Under the pieces are notes generated by a model. The model ran no database searches, was not told the origin of the DNA, and was given only the letters and a program-made list of their open reading frames with translations. Shown one piece after another: positions 1 to 14,285 of a stretch of 64,000 nucleotides of DNA (the first letter of the stretch is position 1; the number at the start of each line of letters is the position of its first letter). The position numbers and the translations under genes are program-made. This DNA is from Torymus aiolomorphi (lineage: Eukaryota > Arthropoda > Insecta > Hymenoptera > Torymidae), in the NCBI GenBank assembly GCA_036365515.1, contig CM070873.1, positions 79,956,029 to 80,020,028 on the forward strand, given 5' to 3'.

Positions 1-2856
1 AGATCAAATGTCGCGTATATCGTCAAAACAATACGCGCGCGTAAAATTTCGCCCACCATTTAAAGTGGCGCAGTGGTGACGCCATCTATATATTTTCGTG
101 TGCTTATCCCACCGTCTCAATTAGTCGCAATTGGGACGACGAAAAATTTTTGTCGACGCGTGTAAAAAAACGGCGTTTGATTGCCTCTTGTAACCATTAA
201 TTACAGCTCGAGTATATGTAGTGTTCTTGTCGAGAAACACAGGCAATAAAAAAAATCATACTCACGTGTTATCGCCGTTAGAAGCTGGAAGCTTTTCAAA
301 AACTACACTACACAACCCCGATATCTCTTATATCGCGTGTCCGGCAATTAAGATAACGCAAAATCTTAACTCAATCAGTAAACATATTCGCGACGACGTC
401 CTTCGTAAACACTAATCGCAAATCAGCGCGTATAGCGACAAAGCCCTACTTCTTTTCCCTCCGCTTCTTCCTCACCGATCCCTGTATAACCAAAGATCGC
501 GCAATCTCTCCTATATACGCGCGCACTCGCGCGGAAGGGCTCAATCAGGCTCTCTGATTGACGTCGGGGGACCGACGACGGCGGCGCGTCGCGAAAAGAA
601 CAGTCTTTTCTCCCCCGAGTACCTTGACCTCTCGCCGGGGCTTTCGGAAGCGATTATCGTCTAGCCTAGCTCGTTATGCGCGCGCGCACGCGGTTAATCG
701 AGCGCGACTTCGTTAGGCCGCGTGTGCCGGTGCACCGGAGGGCAAAGCCATGCCGCGAGTAAGCAGAGAGACGCGAGAATACTCGATTTGTTTGTCATGT
801 GTCTGTGTGGATACTTTGAGTTTATGAGGGCTTCGTAGGGTGATTTAGAGGCGGTTCCGTGTAAGAGGAGCGTAATTTAAGATTTTGTATTTTATGGAAC
901 TTTAATGCGGTGTTTACGCGTCACGGTAACGTGTATGTGTATATAGTTAGTTATAGTTGTATAATGGAGGTATTGCGTGTTTGTGGAAGCGCGGGGTATG
1001 TAATCGAGGATGATTGTACGTATAGCACCTTCGCGCAACTTTTGTTGTTTAGCTACGAGTATGAATATTCAGCGTGTTTGTGATACGTGCACTTACATCC
1101 CTAAATATCTATTAAATTATACTACGAATTTATGCGTAGGAGCGAATTAATATCGCTTGCGATCGGGAAAAAGACCGGATATTCTATGCCTATATCAAAT
1201 GCTAAAATCAGATAAGCACTGAGCGATAATTTCCGCAATTCAGGGGCTACGGGGTTATTTTAATCGACGAATTCACAGTGGAAACACGTATAAAGTAACG
1301 GCAACGCCTGGCGCACACACGGGCCACGCCATGTATATATACTCCGCGCTTAATAAGGTCTGTCCTTGGTCAAGTTTAACCGCATATAATGAAAGCCACA
1401 CTTCGCTCAAGGCTCCCCGCGCGTAACGTAATAGCCTTTTTCCATGGTTTTTTAACTTGTCTTGAGCCGCTCGGCTTATAATAACCACGTTCGAAGTAAC
1501 TCGCACTGACTAACGCTGAAATTTATTTTATCAAGCCGACGCCGCTCCGAAAAAGCCGGCGCTCTCGTTCGCCGTCACGGACGTTTGTCCAAAAAGTTAG
1601 CGCGCCTGCGCGTAGTGAAGCACACTGTCCTTTTCTTCGCCTTTAAAAGTCTTTTCTTCCTCTTGTTAGATAGAAAGATGGTCTATATAAGCGGCCGGCG
1701 GAGGTTTATAATCAAACAATGTGTGTGTGTATACTTTTTGGACGCGTCAAAAGTCGGGATATAGGTATATAGTTAATATTGATATAAATCATTGGTTATA
1801 TATGTATTTCAAGTTTTATAGCTTAACATTGCAGTCGCACAAAAACTAGTACACCATCCGCGCTGCTCCTCTCAATAAATTAGCAGCGTACGCTTGGAAA
1901 TTACTGCGTGATACACTATGCAATTATATACTTCTTCAACCTAAATTGCCCCGGCATCTAGTGCGAATAAAATAATTTAAGCGATCAAAGCGGCGCTTTA
2001 TGCTCGACTCATCCTCTCCGCGTACACACACTTTTTACACGCATAAATCATTAATTAACCAACCGACGAGAACTTCTCTATATACATAATACTAAACATG
2101 CAATATACAAAACCACATCAAAAAGCCCTCCGCTTGTTTTCCATAATTTTTTCCAGCCCGAGCCATCCTCATCTCCGCGTCTTATAATAACACCTTCTTC
2201 ACCCAATATATAGCAGCGCTCGTGGGAACGCATGGGGCTCTCCTTAATTAGCCGTGCCTATACACGTGTGCGTTCTTTTTTCCGCCCGCTAACCAACGAA
2301 GACAAGGACGCGCGCGCCGAACAAAGCGCGCGGAAAAGTAAAAGAGGCGCGCGCACCGGGGGATAGAAGAAGATGCAGAGTCGCTGATAAGTAAGCCGCG
2401 AGCTCTCGGGGGATTCGGCTAATTATGAGAATAAGGCGGCGTGGCGGTGACTTATAGCTATATGCTATGTTTATGCGGGAGACTCCGGAAACTGCTTTAA
2501 AACGCGACCGAGGTTTCGCTTATGTAGGAGGAAGCTGAAAGTTAGGCGATGCCCCGTGGTGCTGCTTTGATGTGGCTTGTGCACGGTGCGCGTGTACCGC
2601 GCGTGGCTCGATAAAGGCTTCCTTTGTACGCGCTCGCTGACTTCCGCTCTCTCCTCTAATCATTTAATACTGTGTTTTACAAGTTCCGTATACCGTTTGC
2701 CTCTTTATTGCCCCTCGAAATTCGCGAGCTTGTGTTTTTGCAATTTCACTGGTCTTTGAACAGAATAAGAAATATTCGCATTTTTTTTTATAATGTATAG
2801 ATCAAAGCAGTATTTCTTTGAATTCTAACTGTTTGATATGCGCATTTAACTGCATT

Positions 2857-3089
2857 GAAAAAAAAAATTCTATTTTCAAATAAATATTTATTTGAATACT
2901 ACTATATAAATATTTATTTAAATTAAAACAATATGCATTTAAATTTAATAAATATTTACTCAAATCAAAATTCATTTTTTAATTTAAATGAATATTTTTT
3001 AAATTTAAATAAATATTGTTTTAATTTAAATAAATATTTATATAGTAGCATTCAAATAAATATTTATTTGAAAATAGAATTTTTTTTCA
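2857..3089. repeat. AT-rich 230 bp foldback
   Basis: The left arm (about 2,857-2,935) and right arm (about 3,012-3,089) are reverse complements with one mismatch seen over about 68 bp (2,867-2,934 against 3,013-3,080). Both are built from AAATAAATATTTATTT blocks. The roughly 75 bp centre is also AT-rich. It could be a short foldback element or a cruciform-prone palindrome. Confidence 0.75.
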
Positions 3090-4079
3090 GTGTGGTTGAA
3101 ATTGACATTTTCAAAGGAAATCGATTTTTTTTTTTGCTCAACTCAACAGCTATATTATATAACGCGTCTTGAGAAAAGTCATAACAACGAAAATTAAAAG
3201 TTAAGGTTTACGAACACGTATTTTGAATTAAAATACTAGGGCATGCCGAGATAAAGATTGTGTCCATTAAGTGACTGCAGTGTGAAAGAAGAAGTTATCT
3301 TTCGTGACACGGTTCTGGAATCGTTCAATGAATCTTATCAAATCCGTCTCTCATATCAATCTCATTAATAGAGCCGGCCTAAAAGATTTTTTATTGATTC
3401 AGTTCCGAAAAAGTTTCATTCGAATTCAACTTAATTTTATGTAAAATTGCATAACCGTCTGAGTAATACCTGTTCACGGAGTGTAGTACGTAAGACTACT
3501 TACGAGTCCATATCTGACATAAAAAATCGGCATAAATTTACCGGAACAATTCTGTGTTTTGAAGTCGTGCTTACCTGAAACAATAAAAAAGAATTGCACA
3601 TTAGTAAGGGATTCCAATTAACGGTAGAAAAATTTACGTTTAAAATTTTTTATGAATATTTCATTTGCAATATTTTTTTTTAAACAAAGGAATTTTAAAG
3701 CGTATATTGAATCCTCCGATTCATGAATTAAAAATGAATTCCGCATAAACAATTGTTATGGCTATACACCTGTTTTATGTTGCATTTATTGTTAACGTCG
3801 TGGTTACTCAAAAGTATCATCATTTATATAACTCTCATTTTCAAGCTCACATCTACCATTAACTGTCATACTCGTCCCGCAAATTTATGAACTTTTCTTA
3901 GAATCACAAAGCAACTTATACCTTTAACTCAACATAGTATATACTCAAAAAAATAGTCTTCAAAATACTCTTACAACCTCAACTTACAAATCAAACACTA
4001 CAATACCGAAAATCACAAAAACTCGGCAACCTATACCATCCTTAAAATCGACAGAACCCACATCATGCATATATATCCC

Positions 4080-4540
4080 ACACCACCACCCATCGACCGG
4101 GCGACATCTGCGCCTGCACAACGACGCGGGCGAGATGAGTCAGCTCTCGCATGTACATATACATGGCGTCCGTCGCGGATTTTTTGCGCGTATACCTCTT
4201 GGAGTGGCGCCAGCTGCACGAGCCCCGCGGCGGGGAAGATGCGACGACTCTCGCGGTATAGGCGGCCGGGGGTATTATCGCACTTACGTGCGGCTGTCGC
4301 GAAGCGATTGTGCATATACATACTTGTAACAGTCGCGTCGCGTCGCGAGATAATGGGGGATTCGTGAGAGTGCATACAGGGCGGGGGGGGGGGGCTTTCG
4401 TGCGGCTGATTAAGGAAAGATGTGTTTTCAGAGAGTTTTGCGCACGGATCATGATGATGATGAGTATACGCGATGGATGGTATGCGAGGGTCTCGAAAGA
4501 AGAATGGCGATGGATTAGCGAGCGCGGCTGTTTGAACGAC
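4080..4540. other. CpG-rich island (example of a series)
   Basis: One of about 17 CpG-rich patches in the first 24.8 kb. The sequence before it is A/C-rich and the sequence after it is G/T-rich. It includes a run of more than ten G at about 4,383-4,394. Frames on both strands overlap here and look like composition artefacts, so no gene is called. Confidence 0.5.
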
Positions 4541-7539
4541 GGTTAGGAGAGTGATTTACGTAGCGACGTTTTTGTGAAAGCGAATGTTGTTTGTTTGCCT
4601 AAATGATCAATCATGTTTTTTTTAGTGTGTCTTTTATTGATGGTTTAATAAAACGGATAAATCATTGTAGTTGACAATGTATTACGTAAACCACTGAGAG
4701 GTTGTAAGTTTTATATCAATACATATTAAATTTAATAGTTTTATTTTCTGGCTCACTCCAAAAAAACAATAGATTACATAGTAATATAAAAATCTTGCTT
4801 AGACTACATATTATACATAGCATACAAAATCAAAATTACATAGATAATATGCCACTTTATAGCTAAGATTAACTTATTCAGCTCGTTACTGGATAAATAC
4901 TCAAAAGTTTTCAAAACTAAGCTAACATTCATTACAATCCAGCCAAACAGCTGCGCTATAGATCTTGAATCACTTATTAACAACAGCGTGGAAGTGCAAT
5001 TAATTGAAAAACCTTCGACCTCCCTTCAATGCCCGAAGCTTAACATTCCAATCAAAGCAATTACAAAACACGCATACGCACGGACACACGTTGCTCGACG
5101 ATGATTCAATGACTCCCTCGCTCGCTTATACAATTCATCAACGGCGATAATTCGATGCACTGTGCGCGCGCGCGCGGACCGCGCTCGATCAAAGTCAATC
5201 GCAGCGGAAAGTAAAAACGAGAGAAAAAAACAGCCATTGTCCATCGACCGGAGAGAGCAAGTAAGCATGCTGCTGCTGCTGGGGAATAATTACTAATTGA
5301 AGGCGTGACAGACTGCACGAGAGAGAGAGAGAAAGAAGCGCATCATCATCGCCTCCGCGCGCCGCGTGAAAAAAAAAACGTACAATGTGACTAATGTCGC
5401 GTAATTATCGCTCCCCCCGGCGCGTGACTCACGCGGATTCACTCGCTCGCGATGAAAGAGAATAAATCCCGTTGAGTGTAACGCGCGGCGCCTAAACTCG
5501 CTTACATGTACGAGTGTGTATATATATGTGTGACAAAACGAGTGGAGTGGAAAGGATCGCGATTTTTATGCGCGAAAAAGGGTAAAGCGAGCGAGCGGGT
5601 GTGAGTCATAGGTGGAGTCGCAGTCGCGCGCGATGACGGATGCCCGATTTACGGGTTTACTCCTCGATGCACACAGTTTGTCGCTGCGATCGCTTTCGAA
5701 GATTCTGCAGCGCGCGACGATCGGGTTTCGTTAATGGCATTATATATAGGTAGTGTGAGTTTCGTTCGGGGTGCACGTGTCCTTGTCATTACGTGCGCTT
5801 GGCAAGCCCTTTTCATGAGCAATCGTGAGTTACTGAGGTTGATGCATCTGAGGGGAAGTTAGATAGCAGTTGGTCTAAATTCATCGCTACCGAGTCAATG
5901 TGGATAATATGTTGTTATTTCAATTTTGACGTATAAATCGGTTTTTATGGAGTTTTTATAAATTTTGTATATTTCCGTATTCTTATATAGCGGATTTAGA
6001 CTTAAAAATGATACCTTACTGGGAGTCGAAATTATTTGAATAAGTATAAAACAGAATTGTGGAAATGAAGTCATTATCATTATGCGTCAAACGGCAGAGT
6101 CTTTACTATTTTTCTTCTTAACTGCACAACGGCTTCTTGCAAAAGACAATTACAAAATTATGATATGAACACTCGATATCCGGCGAAGTAACTTCAAACA
6201 AAAGAATAGTCATAACTGGAAATAACAATCATCATTCTGCCAAAGCAGAAAAAAAAACTATGTTAATTCCATTGTTAGCTGGGATTTACCTCCATAGAAA
6301 ACGCGATATTCACTAGAAAACTATAACCAACCGTTTCAACCAATAAACAATAACCATAACTCTACAGCGTCCTTCAACCTCGCACCACGAGCCACCGCTA
6401 TCTCGTGAAACGCAAACTCACGAGCTTGGAACCAACCCATTACGAAAACCTAACGCTAACGCGCTCATGCTGCAACTCGCACAGCTTTCCCTCCTCTGGC
6501 GCGACGCGTGGCACGGAATTCGCGCGGTCGCGCGCTCGAAACAAGTCCACTTGCCGCTACGACGACGACGGCGACGGCTGCAGCGGCGGTACCGTAATCG
6601 CGACCTTGCCTCGAAATGGCAAAACGAGAGACGGCCGTATACCTATATACTTATATACACGCGCGGAGCGATGCCCCGGCTGCTGCAGCGACGAGGGGTG
6701 CCGCGCGATTTACTTTCGGTTGGGCGATCAGCTGTTTCTATAGGGAGCGAGAGGGTGGTTAGGTGAGGGGGGAAGAAGGGCGGCCCTGATGGCTTTTTGA
6801 AGGTCTCTCGCGGCTTGCGGGTCGAGACGGTGTAATTGGAGTTTTGTGATGACGGCGGCGCTGATGCTGTTTTGATTGTGAGAAACGATCGCTGCATTGT
6901 CTGACCCTGAAATTTTATATGTTCTTTTGATTTGATGTTATATTAATGTGAAAGTTTTAGGTATAAAACTACGCTTTTTTTATAGGGTTCAGAATATGTA
7001 ACTCGCAGCTAAGAGTCACACTTAAACTTAAAAGAGAAAATAATACAACAAATCACCATTTCCGTCTACTCTATTGATTTAGACGTGTAACAAACATATA
7101 CGTAAGTGAAACATATAGATGCCGATTTTAAACGCTCTCTGAGGGACATTTGTACTTTCTAAAGTTCAATTAACGAAACTGAATCGCAGTTATAAATATA
7201 AGCCCGCGCGCAAGCTAACGCAACTGCTCGCAGCTAACGGACTTATCAGCGCGAATTAGCGTACGCCCGCTAATTAGCGAGCCGCGCGCGCCCGACGCGA
7301 CGAAAAAGCACTGCTGCAGTGAAAGTCCGTATTATGTACACCCACTAATTTAGAGCCCCTTCGAAACCTCTCATCACGCTCGCCCACTAATCTCGCATAA
7401 TTCTTCTCCGATAAACTCGCGTCTAACGAGAGCCGACACCGACATCGTCATCGTAAAGGCATCTCTCGTCTCGCGTATAATATACACTTCTGAGAGGAAT
7501 CACGCGCGCAGTCGAGATTATTATCGAGGCAAGAGACAG

Positions 7540-7558
7540 AAGAGAGAGAGAGAGAGAG
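7540..7558. repeat. Short (AG)n tract
   Basis: Simple dinucleotide repeat inside a CpG-rich patch of the fermitin intron. No other feature is attached. Confidence 0.7.
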
Positions 7559-10500
7559 GATAGCGCGAGTCGCGCTGCTTTCGCGGAAGAGGCGCGAGAA
7601 GAATGCAGTCTTGTCATCGGCGCACTCGCGACACTCTACCTACTCTACTGACGTACGGTACTTACATCGTAGTGCAACGCCGCAGACGACCAGCCGCTTC
7701 GCGTTTGCGATTTTTCAGCTTTTCGAAACGTCGTCGTGGATTATATCGGCGGCGATGTGTGAGGATTTTTGAATACCGCGCGCGTATGGGAATTACGGGG
7801 AAATTTGCGCAGGCGACCGGTAAATTGAGGCTTGCGGAGTTTTATTTGCGTACGTTTAATTTGATATACGCTGGATTTTAATTGAAGGAAATATCGGCAA
7901 AAATTTCGACTTTAAATAAACTGTATTTGCGTAAGGAAAGTTGTAAAGAGCTGTAAAGGAATAAAAGGCGTTTTATGGGCTTTCATTACTCGTCGAATAA
8001 ATTTGTTTGTTTATGAATAATAAAATAAAGCAGCCCGCAGTTATATATTTGCGAATGTAAGCGTGTATTGCAACAATAATAATATTACGAGCTACTAAAG
8101 TCTTGATTTTAATTTAACTTCCTAATGGTAATTCTAACTTAGAATGTATTTGAATTAAAGCTATTTTTAAACTACTTTTAAAATACAATTTATATGTCTG
8201 GGATAAAGATAGAATTATAATCGTCTTCTCAAAAAGAGCTTTAAACGGCATTATAGATTATCATTTAAAAGAAGATATAAGTATAACAGTCAAACTTTTA
8301 TTCTTTACGTGACTCGCTGTGAGTCAAATAAAGTACGCAATCCATATGACAATGCAATGTATGGCTGAAAAAATGTTGTACGCTTTATGAAAAAAGTTTT
8401 AAATGTGAACAACCGCAACAATTCTTTACGAAATTTAGTAGCGAGCCTTAAAGTGACGTGTTTAAGATGACGTAATGCTCATGAGAATTGTAATTTATGT
8501 AGTCATCCCACCGGTTTCCAGTTATTCCGCTTCATCGGAACGAAGTACACTTTCAAGTATTTCACCAAATATTCCTTAACACGCTGTTGTGTCGAGTAAA
8601 AAGATGAAAATTCAAGTTAAAAATAACGATATGTATATAAATTACAATAAAATTGTTTATGGCATTTACCGCATTTTTTACACTGATGTAACACAATCAA
8701 CGATAAAATCAAAAGCATTTTATCGTTATAAAAAAAGCAAACAAAAAACAAAAAAGTTTTACTATATTTCCCTTGATTAAGCATCAGAAATTCGGCACTC
8801 TCGAAAAACGCAGCTCGATTTTATTAGCCCATAAATCACCGCATATCCCCGACACGAAAGCAAAAATCAACTATGTCAACCTTATACAAGCCTTACATCC
8901 TGTATATATGCGCAATCAAAGAAGGGGAAAAAGCTTCGTCGTCGTTCCTCCGTCGCACAGCAGCAGCCCGAATACCGCAAAAAAAAAACTTAAATAGCCT
9001 CCGAAACTCGCCGATTCGGAATGCACTCCACGGCGTCGCCGCGCATTGTGAACAACTGCGGAGAATAAAAACAGCTCTCAGAACGAATCTCCTTCTCCTA
9101 TAAGCGTCGTCGTTTAATAAAAAGTACAGCAGCCTGAGAGAGTATAACAAAGGGACGGAACCAAGGGCCAAGAATCCCTTTCTCTCTCTCTCTTGTCCTG
9201 GCAATATTATCGCGCATTTCGTATTCCATTCCTTTTTTCTGGCGCTCTTAATTTCGAAGCACGTCGCCTCGGGCGGGTCGAGCGGGCGGTTTCCTGCCAC
9301 CTCGAATTTCCGGGCGCGTGTATTTACATGCGCCGTGTCATTGTCACCGTCGTCGTCGTCGTCAAGCCTTTTACCTCGGTGTGAGTGTGTATACATATGA
9401 GTGTGTCCGTTTTTTTTCTCTTTCGATCGTGTTCGCTCACTTTTCACGCTTCAGCTTTGGTGCGCGTTTTGGAAGGTGGCGCCATAAGGCGTGTGTTTAT
9501 GATAATGACAGGTTTATATATAGGAGCGGTGACGCTGGCCGTAAAAGGCTCGGTTTTCGTTCGGAAATAATATGCCCCATTGTTTTTAGCGGGGAGCTAG
9601 GGTTTGTTGGACTCTTTGGCAGTGATTGAACTTGTCTACAGTTTGGATCAAGTGGTGCTTACAAAGAATTCTTTAAAGGTTTTGCGCAAATCCCTACTAT
9701 AGTTGCCTTTTTTTGATTTTTATCGTCTACTCGAGTGAATTTATTATAAGATTTGACATCGAGATAAATCACCGTTCAACTATACGTTCAAAATTCTAAT
9801 TTTATGGAAAACCAGTCCTTGGATTCATCAAAAACGTGTCTATGATTTATGAATAAAGAAGCATGTGTTCATTTCTCATGTATATACCATACCGAATGAC
9901 TAAAATGTTATTTCTGCCTTCCATAATTTATTCACACAATTAACACAACAAGTTCTAAGTACCTTTACATCCTCTAAAATACAGCAATTCTATCTCTAAA
10001 ATCACAGCCCCACATTATGTATTATTAACACTTACAGCCGAACATCCGCGAGTATCTTATAAATTGAGATACACGTTCAAAAATAACATACCGAACCATA
10101 GAATTCATCTCCAAATACACACACCGCGCAGCCATTCCCAAGAATAAACCCTCGAAACCTATACACCCTGCGCACAATTGACACACACCTTCGGTACATT
10201 TTTCAAGCTCGTCAAAATAAATATACCCTTGTATAGTACATGCGCTACAGCTCAACGAAGAGAGCGCCCATCGATGCATATAATACACAGCCGTATAAGT
10301 CCCTCTCCCTCTCATTTGGATCAGACCCACCGCGGCAGCACTACACCTGCGCGAGAAGCAACAACCTGTTCGGAGAGAGAGGGACCACCCTAAGCCCCGT
10401 CGCGCGTCTAGATAGGCATCGATGCGCGCAGAGAGATTCGAGGCCGCGCACAATGAGAGACGCGAGTAGTATTGGTACCTGCGAGTTTAAAATACCTTTT

Positions 10501-13500
10501 TCCCGGAGTTTTGGTAAGTTCGTCTCTGTGTAACGAGCTGTCCGTGATCGATTAGGAAGAGGTGGAGTGTGGCGCGTTGTTAAAGATGTGGGGTAGGTAG
10601 GTAGGTATTTTTACGGTCTCTGGAATGGGCCCTCTTTGGCCGTTTAATGGTGAGAATTGTACGTTTTAGAAGAGAGTTTTGTGGTCGACGTGATGAATAG
10701 GACGGAGGAAGTGCTTGAAATTTCTGGCGCCTCGCGTGATAGGTATTGAACGTGACGAGCGGGAAATCGGGAGAGTATTTTGTCGATTATTTGGGCCGTA
10801 TAGCGCGAAAAGTGAAAAACTGTATTAATTATTCCCACGATGTCTACTTAATTAGCTCGATATAATAACTAGGGTTATCAATGAATGGGACCACACAGTT
10901 TTGATACTTCGAGTATTGATATATTAATATTAATTAAGCCGCTTATCGGCGTTTCATTTGAATATCATTTTTTCTAATTAACGCATAGATAGTGGAAATG
11001 CGATAATTCACATACTAAATGTCGTGGGAAGTATGGAAAAAATCTATACAGATACATACGTATAAGTAAATATGATGAATATGCATAAGCGGTCTATCAA
11101 GTATGCTATAGCGCCATGAATATTTCCACTGGTACAAAACAACCCAAACCGCGTCCTTCGAAAGATGATTTTTATTGTATAAAAAATAATTAACATGAAC
11201 GTATTTTTACAAAAAATTCGAAACCTTCGTCCCATCTTCTCCACGCCTTTGTTTACAATGCAACCTCTGGCCTCGCATGCACTCCACTTATAAACCCACT
11301 TACTTTCGCTAAACAAACCCCGCGCGTTCACCATCACCTCATTCATATCAATTTCCCCCCACGCGGGTAAAAATAAACCGCGCTCTCTCTCTTTTTTTTT
11401 CAAAATCCGAGAATCCTGGACTTTCGCCAGCCTCTCGCTCGCGCTCCCTTCCGCGTTATTTTCAGAGCGCGTGGAATTACGCCGGGACGTCGCCGCCACA
11501 GCGGCGCTCGAAAATTCGACGCTCTATAACGCACACGAGACACGACCCAAAATCCCATTAACTTTTTCTATCGAAGAAGCGATCCGGATCCAATTGGAGA
11601 ATCGCGAGATTGCAAAACGAATCTCGCTGTATTCTCTTCGGCGGTAAACATCTTCGCACGCTGAATGAACCGTGTACATAAGTATATAAACGTATATACA
11701 CGCGCGACAGCGAGGGCACGTATATTTGCGTTGCGCAAATTCCTCGTAAAGGCGCGTCCACAAACGCGGAGGCGTCGAGTGAGCGGCTCGCGGTGTATAC
11801 GCTGCGCGTATGTAAACACATATCGCCGGGAAGCTCGTGTTTACTAATTTTTCGGCGGTGCGCCGCGCGGACTGAATTATCCGCGGCATGCGATGCCGAT
11901 TACAGAATTGAATCGTGAGTGCAACGACTTGGAATTCCAGGCGCGCAAACATCAGGCAAAATATTTACCCGTCGCGAGTTTTTACACGCGAGAACGCGCG
12001 TGCAGGCCTCCTGCGTCTTTTTCGCGCGTAAACAGACGCATGCGTTATGTATCTTTTCGGCGCGCTGCAGTAGCAGCAGGCTGGCGCCACGAGAGCGTGC
12101 GCGCGTTAAATTTATTATCGAATCGTATATATTTGCGCAGACTGATTCGGGTGTCGCTGATATCAGTTTGGTCAGTGATTTAACGGGGAGATGGTATCAA
12201 TTTTTCGTTATTTTTTCGTATGCAAATATATGCGATAAGACGTATGTGAAAATTTATTAATTGCATGTTTATAATTTTTTTTTCTAAGTTGTTAAATTGC
12301 ATTTATTGGACGTAATATTAATTGAGTTTCTTTAGGCGTTAATTTACATTAGCGAGTATACGGAAAAATGAGATTTACGATGGTGAAATGAAGCAAATAC
12401 ATGGCGATTTATAATGCGAAAAATGAATTTCGCCGTGCTAATTGACACCTCGTGTCGTAAATTAACAGTTACATAAGCGACTTACATTTCTAAAATATTT
12501 CAACACTATACTATATAAATCGCGCATAAACTCATTATATGTACATCTACACTGAAAAACAGCTAATAACAATCAAGCCTAATTTACATTCCCTAATTGA
12601 TTTAAAAAGCTTATTATCATTGTACAAAATCTTTAATTTACTGCAGCAGAATTAGAGGTATCAAGTGTTTAAATTACACGTCTCAACGCCTCCAGCCACG
12701 TAACCGAAGACGCTCCTCTATCCAACGGCCCCCTCTCAAAAGCCATTAGACCAAACCGAGCTATACGGATCGAGTCAGTATACTTGCGCAACCCGCCGGG
12801 CGAATTCGTTACATCCACAATACACGCGGCAATCGCGCAGTGCGCAACCGATAGGCGGCGAACTTTCAAAACACGCCGATAAATCAATACACCCTGGAGT
12901 GCCGCCTTTCCTCTTCCGCGTCTATATAGGTGTACACGCGCGCGCGAAACTCGACTTTACTCTCACACTCTATATAGCGTATATATATATATAAATCTAA
13001 AAATCTCCCCCCCGTCTAACTCCCACATATATACATATCCTTTCGGCAAATTAAACTTTTCGCAGTCGTCGAAATTTCGCTTACGCGGCGGGAAGAGGAG
13101 CCGAGTGCCAACGCTGCACTGTTGCTGCGTATAGTAGTACAGCGCAGACACGAGTGCAAGTAACGAAAGCGAAAGTCCATTTATACATCGTACAGAGCGA
13201 GCGAGCTAGCGCGCTATCTGACTAGCCGAGGATCGCGCGCGCTGTGCAGCGCGGCGTCGTCTTCTTCGTTTCTTCTTCTTTTTTTTTGCTCAGCGCTGAT
13301 GCAGCAGCAGCCTGCACACGCGCATTTTCCAGACGTCGGGCTAATGTGCCGGCGAGCGAGGCCGTTCTGCGCTGCATCGTGAATACATACATATGTGGAT
13401 ACGTGCGTGTATGTGTGTATATAGGGAGGATTCCGCAGTGTACGGTGATAGAAATAGAAAAATATAAAACAAAGTGGGTATTACTTTAGTGACTTGACAA

Positions 13501-13526
13501 AAATGTGGAACGTTATCAGTTTCAGT

Positions 13527-14285
13527 ATATGTAGAATTCTACAGAAAATTACCCCTAACTGTGGTCGAAAAATCGTAAAAAATTCAAAGTTGAAGCACAC
13601 TTCCAACAACTGCTTTTTCCTATTCTGTAGTAAAAATAATGCACGAAAAACGTGTCGAACCAAGGAAATTTCTTATGGAAATTTAACATGGGAAAAATGG
13701 ACGAAAAGTGGTCATTGATGATTAACTAATAGCAAGCTACTGAAACAGCAAAAAAAAATTTTCACGAAAAAGTGATTTAAGTAGAAGAAAAGAGCTTTAA
13801 TTTGAGACTAGAATCGTTAAAATCGATCGATTATGTGCAAAGCTACGTGAATTTGAAAATGGCGAAAAATGACAAAAAATGACCAAAATTTTAAGAATTA
13901 TGTGGATTTGGGAAAAGTCGCTCATTTTTGGTCGTTTTTAGCAATTTTTAAATTCACGTAGCTTTGCACAGAATCGATCGATTTTAACGATTCTAGTCTC
14001 AAATTAAAACTCTTTTCTTCTACTTCAATTGCTTGTGTGTGAAATTTGTTTTTACCTCTTCAGTAGCTTGCTATTGGTTAATCATCAATGACTAATTTCC
14101 ATAAGAAAACTTAAATGTAGCTTCTCGAAAAACACTATTCCGATTTCCTTGGTTCGACACACTTTTCGTGCATTATTTTTGCTACAGAATAGGAAAAACC
14201 AGTTGTTGGAGGTGTGCTTCAACTTTGAATTTTTACAATTTTTCGACCACAGTTAGAGGTAATTTTCTGTAGAATTCAACATATA
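13527..14285. repeat. 760 bp foldback in fermitin intron
   Basis: The left arm (from 13,527 to about 13,880) is the imperfect reverse complement of the right arm (about 13,945-14,285). Matched blocks include TGTAGAATTC...AATTTTCTGTAG ends, the GGTTCGACAC/CGTGTCGAACC pair and the CGATCGATT core next to the loop. The two arms differ by many substitutions, so it is not recent. No transposase is present. It looks like a non-autonomous foldback or MITE. Confidence 0.8.

Noticed and set aside
4031..4546. Several overlapping 60-130 codon frames on both strands
   Set aside because: CpG-rich DNA lacks stop codons by composition; Arg/Ala/Ser-rich products, no domains. The same applies to frames near 5.1, 6.5, 9.0-9.6, 10.2, 11.5-12.2, 15.5, 18.0, 19.7, 20.5 and 23.2 kb.
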